From: Nectonema munidae
Taxonomy: Eukaryota > Nematomorpha > Nectonematoida > Nectonematidae
Length of the DNA stretch: 64,000 nt
Direction: 5' to 3'
Assembly: GCA_030549495.1 (NCBI GenBank)
Contig: JAUIRK010000009.1
Span: forward strand, 1-64,000
In this document: positions 26,501 to 35,592 of the stretch, in pieces
How the letters are laid out: every line of letters starts with the position of its first letter
How positions within the stretch are numbered: position 1 is the first letter of the stretch
Notes under the pieces: model-generated
The model's database searches: none
What the model was told of the DNA's origin: nothing
Seen by the model: only the letters and a program-made list of their open reading frames with translations
Program-made: the position numbers and the translations under genes

Positions 26501-28098
26501 TTAACACCTACTTTTTATGTTTGTAAAGTTAATCCCTAGTATTTTTGAATAATTTTGAATTTATCAACTTTTTGAGAAAATTATAAGTTATGGGGATTAT
26601 TATTATTATTTCCAAAATTTTATATAACTGTAATTGGATTTGAATATATATACACTTCTGGTTGTTGTGTTTATCGTAATGAGAACTTATCTAGTCTAAT
26701 TTGAATAAGATAAAACAAGAATGAAGAGACAAATTTATTAATGTTTATAATTTTACATTTTTGTACTAAATTAAACATTTTTAGTTAGTTAAAATTTTGT
26801 TAGACTAAAAATATTTTATCAAGAAACTTTAAAAAGTATTACCAGATTTTATTCATATTTTCTAATAAAATCTTTGTTGATTTTAAAATTTTCAATAGAC
26901 GAAAATTGTAAAGTCAAATTAATTTAACAATAAAAAAACTCAAGCTTGAAGAAAATTTTATATAAAAAATTAATTTGATCACACGTAAAAATATTTTACT
27001 TAATCATGATTTATATAAAGATAACATAAAAATAATATTTTCAATGAATATTCATTTTTAACCATTAATTTAATCTAAATTTGAGCAAAGCAGACGAAAA
27101 CATATTTGTAAAAGGTTTTTTCTATATCTTCACAGTATACATTTATTTATAAAAAATTTTTATGTTTGTTAAATAGCTGTAATGTCTTAATGAAACAAAT
27201 TTATATACTTATAAAATTAAAAAATAAGAATTTTTTTTAATTTTAACTGACATTTCCTATCTAAATATAAATATATTAAATTTTGATCTTGTATAAAAAG
27301 AAATACTTTTTTAATTTTGTAAAAGAATTATTGCTTTTTTTTAATCAAAAAATGTTATCAATATTACAAAGTAACCAATTTTTGGATGTTAACTTATATT
27401 TTAACTTTGTGAATTTTAACTCATTTTAATCAAATTAAATATTTCGATGAAAAGATCTTCATTTATTTAGGTGACGATTTTTTAGTTCATATTTATGATA
27501 ACTTTACCTATATTTAAAAAATTTTAAAACAATTTAAAAACTGCCTTCTTCAGAAGTGGAGAGGTTATGGAAATGTAACTTTGACAATAATAAATCAATA
27601 TTAATACTTTCATAACTACTCAATACAATAACTTTTCTCTTCCCAGTTTTTGCTCAATCAAACTCAGCATTTTTTATTAGTTTAAAAATGAATCTCTTTG
27701 ATTTTAATCGCCTCCCTATCTAAACAAAAAGAATACATATATAATTCCGTTATTAAATAAGTATTTAATTGTTAAGATACGTTTAAATTATACAGGCACT
27801 AGTATGATACCAAAAATAACAAAGTAATTGAAAAAATCGGAAATAGTGAAATTTAGTGGGAAATGATTTACTCGTCTGCTTTTTGGAAGAGGAATATAAA
27901 TGTCTTGTTCTTAAAACTTTGAGGACCAGTGTGAGGCGAGTGTCTAAAGAAATGAAAATCATCTGCTTTAGATATATATAACTCCATTGAAAAAAAGCAG
28001 ATAATTAGTCTTCATAATTCTTGTCCTTAAAGGGTTTCAGGCATTGATTTTCAAAATTTTATTTTTATCGTTTAGTTATAATATAACTAAGTTTAATA

Positions 28099-28238
28099 TT
28101 AACCGGTTAACGACCAAATTAATCCGACGCTATATATAATATAAAGCAGAAGATTCGTATTAAAAAGTATTTATAAAAGCAGACGATTAACATTTTTGTA
28201 AAGACGACAATTGTCGACTCAGGTCGTTAACCGGTTAA
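28099..28238. mobile_element. 140-bp MITE with palindromic TTAACCGGTTAA ends (unit 5)
   Basis: Same insertion as at 11068-11207, carried by the unit duplication. Both inverted termini are intact. Confidence 0.82.
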
Positions 28239-28610
28239 TAAGCTTAGTTTAATTATTTCTTAATTAAGTTGAAGAGAATTCTTTGCTTATTAAATGAATT
28301 CATATACATTTTAAGCAAACAATTTTTGTTTCAGAAGCCATATATTTTAAATGTTAGAGGAGTGGAACTTTACAAGTACTTTTAAATTTGATATAAATAT
28401 ATAATCATTATTTTTCTGTAAGCAATTTAATAGTGACATACCCTAACTTTAACTTATTTTTTCATTCCTGACTAGTTATTTAAGATAAAAAATTCTCAAA
28501 GTGAGGTACTATTTAAACTGGGGTTTCGAAGCCGAAAAAAGTTTGTCCACGGAATTAAGTTTTTTTTGTTTTTCTCCTGTCTGTGTATTACAGGACAAAA
28601 GGAAATGTTT

Positions 28611-31600
28611 GCAATATATAAATGCCTTTCTTATTTTAACTAATTACTGCACAAAATGTTTAAAACTCTTTCAGTACAGAAACTTAAAATTTATGAAATC
28701 TAATTTGAAAAGTTGAAAATGTGAAGGTTAAAAAACAGAATAAAATGCGTGTTTGGGTTATGAAAATCAACAAGCACATTAATATATAAAATAAAAAAGC
28801 AATTCCAAATTGACGTGTGCTGCAAAGCGAAAGTAATAAGGTTTTTGGTAGTCTGAGATAAAATAAAAGTTGTTTTTGCAATTGTGACATATAAAAGTTT
28901 GAACATCAATAGAAAAACATCTTATTCCAATAATAGTAAGACTTGTAGGTAAGAGTTTGTTTAGACATTTGTAATCTAAAAGTGGAATTTACAACAAAAA
29001 TGAATATCTTAAAGATTTCGATATGAGTTTTTAAAATCAAGTATAGTAAAAACCATGAGCATTGAGTAAATAAATTCGTACAGAAAAAACTTATGAATAA
29101 TTATAAACAATGTTATAGCGATGTCTTTTAGAAACACTTAAACTGCAACCATATGATTATAGTGATCTACAATGATTATGGATAATCTTATACACTAAAA
29201 AATACAATACGGTAGACTAGAGAGTCTATAAAAATTCATTTGTAGATTCCATGTTTTAACAATTAGTTTGAACTGCACAGATGATTTCTTTCTCAAATAC
29301 GAAAAACGGAGAAAATGCTGCCCCCACGAGGAACGGGAAGAATGTCATCACTCTGCGAAGGGGGAATTTCGGGGTCTCCGCTGGACTCTTTTTTATTGAA
29401 TTGCTTGCTAAAAGAAAGGAATTACTTTCTACCAAAAACTATAGAGAAAATGTGTAACTTTAATTAAAAAAATATCTGCATTCAAATAAAAAATTTTAAA
29501 ATTTAAATGAAAAATCATTACCTTCTTAAAACGTAGAAACTTTTATTTAAAAAAACCTTGAAATATTTGATAGTAGCATAACATAATATAAAATAATTTC
29601 AAGATTGTTATGATTTTAAAAGTTAAAATTTTGAAGATAAAAATTGTAAATATTATTCATTATAATTTACATGTGTAAAGCAGGTGTAACACGCTATAGA
29701 CTAGTTTGAAACTAATTAATATGAAATTTTCTTTAATAAAATTGTTTTTTTTATATAATTTAGAATAAATGTTTAAAACGATTGCATAATTTGTCCTGCA
29801 TTTATTTTTGCTTAAACGTGTTATTTTGAGTTTTCGTAAATAAAATATTTCTTAGTAAAACTTTCCTATGTTTAATCATAATTTTCTGCACATAGCGACA
29901 ATCATGGAAATTTCATGTATAAACTATGATCATGAGAATTTATACACCTAATTAATGGTTAGGTTATTGTTTTGCTTTCAATTTGTCAATATATACAAGT
30001 AAAAAGGATAAAAATTAAGGCTTTTATCTAGTAAGTTAGAGACGATTAAATGCTATAATTCGAAGCAGAGGCCTTGTAATAGCATCTATAGAAAAGAACG
30101 TGCCATCTTCAACTAAGAATAATGAGTAAGGAATAAAAGAAGTTTGTTGTTAAAAAAGATATTTATATTAAATTGTATAAAGGAGTATTAATATCTCCCA
30201 CTTTACATAAGATATCTCAACTGAATCTATGTCTCATAAAAAATTTAACTATTAGGAAATATTAAGTTGAGTATGGTATACTTATATCCAGGACCGTATC
30301 CAGTTTCAATATCTCTGGAACTCCCACCCCCTGCCTCTTTCCCAAATTTTTTAATAAAGTTTGATAAGATCTTGTTCATGCTAAGATGGCGTATATCTCT
30401 TGCAAATATCGTAATTACATCTTCAAAATTAGTGTGCCTGGTTTGTTGAACATAAATTCCTTAGAGTATGCTCAAAAGGTCTGTTTTCATACTACTGCAC
30501 AAATTGATTTCAAATATTTCAGACAAGTAAAGGCACAATCTATCGTGGAGCTAGTTAATGGTGAAACAGGAGACAAGGGAGGTAGCACCTTGATTTTGGG
30601 ATATCTATTAACGAAGGGTTAGGTTTCTTGAAGTGTATATACTTGGGAAATTTTTAGCAATCTGCAACATAACACACCAATATTAGATTCCAAATTGAAC
30701 AGATCAGAGAACTGGTATATCATCGTAGTATGAGTCAATAAACGACTCACGTTTTTCTTCGATATTTTAGAGAAATCTAAAAAGTTTTTTTCGTTGTGTG
30801 GTAAATATTGTTCTTATTTCAATGATGAGGTGGATAAAAAAGTAATAGCATATAACTTAAAATTCTCAATATTTTATGTATATTTTCAATTGTGAGCCTC
30901 AAAGTGTCTAAGTACAATGAAAAACTGGATTTTCATTGAAATTGAATGATAATTTTTTAGAGAAACGATTTATGAAGTAAATGTTAGCGAAAATTTTCAT
31001 AAGATCAAATTTAAAAAGGGCCATAAATACGGTAATTCAAGTTCTTTTATAAAAATAACTCTGGGTTAGAGAAAAATGAAAGAAAAAATAAATTTTATCA
31101 ATAACAAAAAATACGTTTATTTTAATATTCATATTTTTCACTTAATAGTTATTGATAGAAACGCGATATTTCGTGGACAATAAAAACCTGATTTTCTTTC
31201 TGTAATGAGTCAAAATATGAAATTATAAATTTTACACGAAATATTGAAATTTATAAGTTATCGAGTTATTCACAGAAACATGAGATTTCGTGAACCAAAA
31301 AAAGATTTCGTCGAAAATCACAACAAAATTTTATCAGACCCAAAAAGTATATATTAAAAACACCTGAATATTGAAGTTTAATATTTGTTGACAGAAAAAT
31401 AAGATTTCATCGACAATAAAAACAAGATTTTGAAAGAGCAAAAAAGAATTTATTCCAAATATAATCTAAATATAAAAAAATTTTAAGTTTTATAATTGTC
31501 TACCAAATTTAAAAAAAAGGTCTAAAAATAGTAGAAATCTGATAAACTAAAAATAATTAACCGGATTCAATATCAGGGTAGTATTCAATTATTTTTCAAA

Positions 31601-31656
31601 ATATTTCAATTTTTAAATACATATCAAATTTTTTTAGAAATTACTCAAGGAAAAAC
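28611..31656. other. Unique AT-rich DNA, no assignable gene
   Basis: Single-copy DNA between the array and the GPCR. Two patches look less AT-rich. One is 29281-29457, discussed separately. The other is about 30510-30622, a short open stretch after a TTTCAG acceptor-like site that I do not recognise. Nothing resembles the extracellular hormone-binding domain that would normally precede the receptor. Confidence 0.6.
29281..29457. other. GC-richer patch, possible exon of unknown gene
   Basis: About 120 bp of markedly higher GC within very AT-rich DNA, with open frames on both strands. The plus strand has an ATG-initiated 58-codon frame. The minus strand reads a protein-like stretch containing DDILPVPRGGSIFSVFR. 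I do not recognise either product. It may be a coding exon of a gene with large introns, but composition is the only support. Confidence 0.25.
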
Positions 31657-32526
31657 ATGAAAGAAATTCTCACTAATTCAAAAGAAGGGGAATATAATAA
31701 AATCAATGACAGTGTAAAGCAAATTATATACAAAGTCGGATATTCAACATCTGCATCACTTCTTCTTTTAATTATCGTATTGTTCATGAGTATAAAAAAA
31801 ATAAGAGAGAACTACGAAAATAAAATACACATTCAATTGATGTTCTCAACATTCTCTTCAATATTTGCATGGATGTTGGCAAACGTCTATTACTCTATCC
31901 CTAAAATAAAGTTCCAAGACAACTACATCTGTGGCATATTGAGTGTCTCATTTTTTTACTTCTATTACTCCACCTTTTATTGGATGCTGTGTGAAGGCAT
32001 TTTATTTTATCAAAGTTTCATAGTTGTGTTTAATCGTTATGAATCCTGGATCGGATACGCAATTTTGGGCTGGCTTGTTCCTGCTGTTCCTTTTACTGCA
32101 ATGTGCTTATACTTTTACTTTGGGTATAATAGTTTGTGCTTTATAAGTTTCGCTTTTAAACATGAGTACTTATTTTCCGCCCTTCCACTGATTGCTCTAA
32201 TTATAAATACAATCATACTTTTAGTTATTTGCAAAGTTCTCATTTTAAAGATATGGTCCAGTAAAAATATCAACAGAAAGAAATACACACAAACAATTAT
32301 TGCCGTTTTTTTCTTGATACAGATACTTGGAATTAATTACCTACTGGTATTCGAATCTAAATTTTCACTTGGTTCCTATGTGTTTCACGACATTATACAA
32401 CCTCTCTTTATATCATTCCAAGGAACATTTATATTCCTATACTTTTTCTTCTTGTATAAACCGCTAAAAGAAGCTATGTTTGAAAAATTTAGAAAATTGA
32501 AGAGAAAAAGAAATGTCAATTTTTAG
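31657..32526 (+). CDS. Class B (secretin-family) GPCR, seven-transmembrane body
   Basis: This 289-residue plasma-membrane receptor has seven hydrophobic segments (about residues 27-47, 57-80, 93-122, 131-154, 172-198, 211-232 and 243-267). Class B signatures are visible: IHIQL in TM2, FYWMLCEG in TM3, GWLVPAVPF in TM4, LGINYLL in TM6 and FISFQGTFIFLYFF in TM7. Cys92 and Cys161 can form the conserved TM3-loop disulphide. The tail is short and basic. Peptide-hormone binding and G-protein signalling are inferred from the family; the ligand is unknown. Only about 25 residues precede TM1, so the cysteine-rich hormone-binding domain is missing. An acceptor-like TTTTTTTAG at 31629-31637 lies upstream, with the frame open between it and the ATG, so an upstream exon is possible. 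A polyadenylation signal AATAAA lies at 32602. The next gene, VPS39, is convergent, 3 kb away. Confidence 0.82.
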   Translation: MKEILTNSKEGEYNKINDSVKQIIYKVGYSTSASLLLLIIVLFMSIKKIRENYENKIHIQLMFSTFSSIFAWMLANVYYSIPKIKFQDNYICGILSVSFFYFYYSTFYWMLCEGILFYQSFIVVFNRYESWIGYAILGWLVPAVPFTAMCLYFYFGYNSLCFISFAFKHEYLFSALPLIALIINTIILLVICKVLILKIWSSKNINRKKYTQTIIAVFFLIQILGINYLLVFESKFSLGSYVFHDIIQPLFISFQGTFIFLYFFFLYKPLKEAMFEKFRKLKRKRNVNF

Positions 32527-34624
32527 TTTACATCATATTTAAATATTTATTTTATTTTCCAATTTACAAAACAGAGTTTTAGAAAAAAAACTATAAATTT
32601 TAATAAAAGGCTCTTTCCATCACTTTTGTTTAAAACGTTAAAATTATTTTTAGGTGGTCTTTTGTTTCTTTGATTTTAAAGGTATATTAATTATAATTAT
32701 TATTGTACATTTGTTTTAGGTCAAGCAAATCCTCAAGTGCTTTCATATTTAAATATTCAAAAATATTAGAATCTAAAAAAGACGTAGGAATTATAAATAT
32801 TGATTATTCTTACAACATAATGTCATTATAACTATTATATAGTGCTCGGTTTGATAAATTTAACAAAGAAATTTAATCCAAAATTTCCTTTTCTCAAAAT
32901 AACGAATTAAAAATTAAATCTCATTGTTAAAATTCAAAAATGTGGATTTTGGATTTCAAAATCATTTTGCAGTTTAATAGACAAGGATATAAAGTTAAAC
33001 TAGGATTACAAGATATATTAAAAAATTGAAATAAATTTATATTATATAGTATAATAAATATTTTTACAAGATATAATTGAAAGATAATACTTTGTTTTGA
33101 AAAATCAGAATTAGCGCATTCTGTATTCATTCAACCGAATGTAAATTTATCAGTGAAAGTGCTAGGATAAATTAACTAATAAACTTTAAAGTTAAGTTTG
33201 AAATAAAAGATTTTCTACAATTGCGCCGTCACACAAGTAGCCAAAGCTAATTTTGTTTTAGATATAACACTAATATCTATCAAGTCAAGTTTTAGCTTTT
33301 TAGAATGTGTTTTAGAATCTTTTTAAGCCTCCATAATATATTTTAATCTGTCCTTTTTCCAAAATATAGCTCACGAATTATTTTTTATAAATGCATAGTT
33401 AACAATATATATTTGAAATTAAAGAATAAACTGCTAAATATTCAAATATTTATTTCTAAACTGTTTGCAATTATGTAAAATTAAGTCAAAATTTAGAGTA
33501 AAGGTCGAAACGTTTTAGATTTTTAGCGCTTCATAAACAATGTGTATTCAATCTCTTAGAGTCCTTATCCATTTCCACGAATAAATTTTCACTTTTAAAA
33601 CAATAATAAAATTATAGTATTTTTTATTTTATACAGTAGCTTTAATTAAACATGAATGATTATTGCAAGTTCTTTTCACGAGATTTAAGGTTTAGTATTA
33701 AAATCGAGATCGATATCCGTAAGTAAAATCATATATTAAATTTTGATAAAAATTACGATTCTTTACTTTTATAAATTTTAAAAAATAAATAATTTTTTTT
33801 TTCAAGAGCATTTTCAAATGTGTGCCACATTTCACACTAACGTAATGTGAGTGTGAAGCGAGTATCAGTTCTAACACTAGGAAAGCCAACTTTTTGCAAC
33901 ATGGGTTTATACCAGACTTTAAAGTTTGCTACAAAATAGAGGAAAACATTTTTATACCTTTAAAAATAAACATTAAATATTTTGGGTATTATAAGTAACA
34001 CACATTTAAAGCTATTGTTTTTCAATCTTTATCTAAGGGGTTTTATAAAACGGGCGTGGACCATCGAGGTAAAAAATTGATTATCTTAATTCACAAAATT
34101 ATATTTAACTTAACCTAAATTCTCAAAAAAATATTTATTTTCCGCGTTTTGAAAGTATTTCTTTCTAACTAAAAAAAAGATCTCTAGTGAAAACTTAGAA
34201 CTACAATTATTATAAGTACTAAAAGAGTATAATCTTCTGCATACTTAATAACTTTTTAGAGTACATTGAGAATTTTCGGATCAAAAATAGGTTGTCACCA
34301 AGTTGTGTTTCTTTGTTGTCAGTAGATCAGCGAACGTCGTCATTGTTCCGTTTTCAGTTTGAATCTTTTTACCATATTTATTTTACACTCAGTATTAGTA
34401 AAGAAACTGAGGAAATTTTATTTTACTTAAAATATATAAATTAGAGGAATATAGAATTAGAGTAAATAATAGGGTTTGTTTGATCAAGTATCATATTTTT
34501 GATTCTGTCATTAAAATTTGTTCTCTGATCTTACAAGGGGCAGATGTCCCAATTGCCATGACAAATCATGGAAAAAGTATTCTTGCAAATATTGTATATG
34601 AATAAATAGCTTAGTTTTTTTATA

Positions 34625-35025
34625 TTAACTGGTTAATGACCTGGGTTGACAATTGTCGACCTTACTAAAATGCGTTATTATCAAAAGAGTGACGTGACAA
34701 AAGGATGACAAAATATTAAAAAAATTCAAAAGACATGACAAAAGAGTGACAAAATATAAAAAAATTTTACTTACCTACCTTTCCTTACATAAAAAAAACT
34801 CTTTTGATTTGTCGCTCTTTTAATCGCTATTTTAAGAGTGACAAATTACGTCACTCTTTTAATCTCTATTTTAAGAGTGACAAATTATGTCACTGTTTTG
34901 ATCTGTCCTTCTAATGGACATCTCCCTACTAAAATATGTATCGCCTGTGCTTATAAATGCTTTTTAATACAAAATTTTGATTTACGTTAGATATCGTCTA
35001 ATTAATCTGGTCGTTAACAGGTTAA
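34625..35025. mobile_element. MITE of the TTAACCGGTTAA family, interrupted
   Basis: The ends TTAACTGGTTAATGACC and GGTCGTTAACAGGTTAA match the 140-bp MITEs at 11068 and 28099 in reverse orientation, with substitutions. Shared internal landmarks include GACAATTGTCGAC and CTTATAAATGCTTTTTAATAC. It is split by a 255-bp insertion and is older than the array copies. Confidence 0.75.
34672..34926. mobile_element. 255-bp insertion inside the MITE
   Basis: Flanked by a 9-bp direct repeat TACTAAAAT (34663-34671 and 34927-34935), consistent with a target-site duplication. The interior holds several direct and inverted copies of AAAAGAGTGACAAA-type sequence (for example GAGTGACAAATTACGTCACTC). I see no clear terminal inverted repeats. 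A 9-bp duplication would suit a Mutator-type derivative, but that is only inference. Confidence 0.6.
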
Positions 35026-35592
35026 TAAATAAATTTATGAAATATAGCCTAATTTAGTAAAGCATATGGCTCTAAAGTAAACAAACTTAGATTAAATTGT
35101 AAGCTAAGAAACCTATTATCCATAAAGAAAAAATAGAAATTTAATAAATTTAGTTCAAGATAAGGTTTGGAAGAAGAGAAAAAAGTCTGAATCATATTTA
35201 GTCTTGTATCCTTTACTAAATTTGTTTCTGACATATCCCTTAGTATGTCAGATACACGATCTAAATATCTCAAGCACAGTTAATCTAGTTACAGAATCCA
35301 TCTTTAGTATACAACATTTACAAAATTATTTTCTTTAGAATATTATAATACATATTTTAAGAGAAATATCGTAAAAAAATAGAATATGCCAAAAATTTAG
35401 TTATGATTTTTCAAAATTTATTTGGAAAAAAAACAAAATTGAAAAGGAAACATTTGAAAATTGTGGAAATTGAATAAAATTGATATGAATAAGGAAAAAC
35501 CTTCTAAAAATACGTGGGTAAAGATATAAAATAAATATTGCTGTCGAAGAATCATTGCATTTGTAAACCAGTATAAATTTTCATTGTAATAC

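Larger units (their letters stand above)
21971..28610. repeat. Array unit 5 (long form, joins unique DNA)
   Basis: Flank 21971-22878, full-length piggyBac-type element 22879-26500, then right flank matching unit 2 up to about 28610. There unit 2 switches to filler and this copy runs into unique sequence. It has no hAT fragment at its right end. This copy most likely retains the pre-duplication order of the locus (inference). Confidence 0.88.
32527..35592. other. Intergenic AT-rich DNA between convergent genes
   Basis: No protein-coding gene is recognised. It contains a nested MITE pair at 34625-35025. A TTTATT at 35417-35422 could serve as the minus-strand polyadenylation signal of VPS39, about 170 bp past its stop. 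Confidence 0.6.

Noticed and set aside
30267-30622. Overlapping open stretches upstream of the GPCR as its missing extracellular domain
   Set aside because: They lack the cysteine and tryptophan pattern of the hormone-receptor domain and do not join in frame through clear splice sites.
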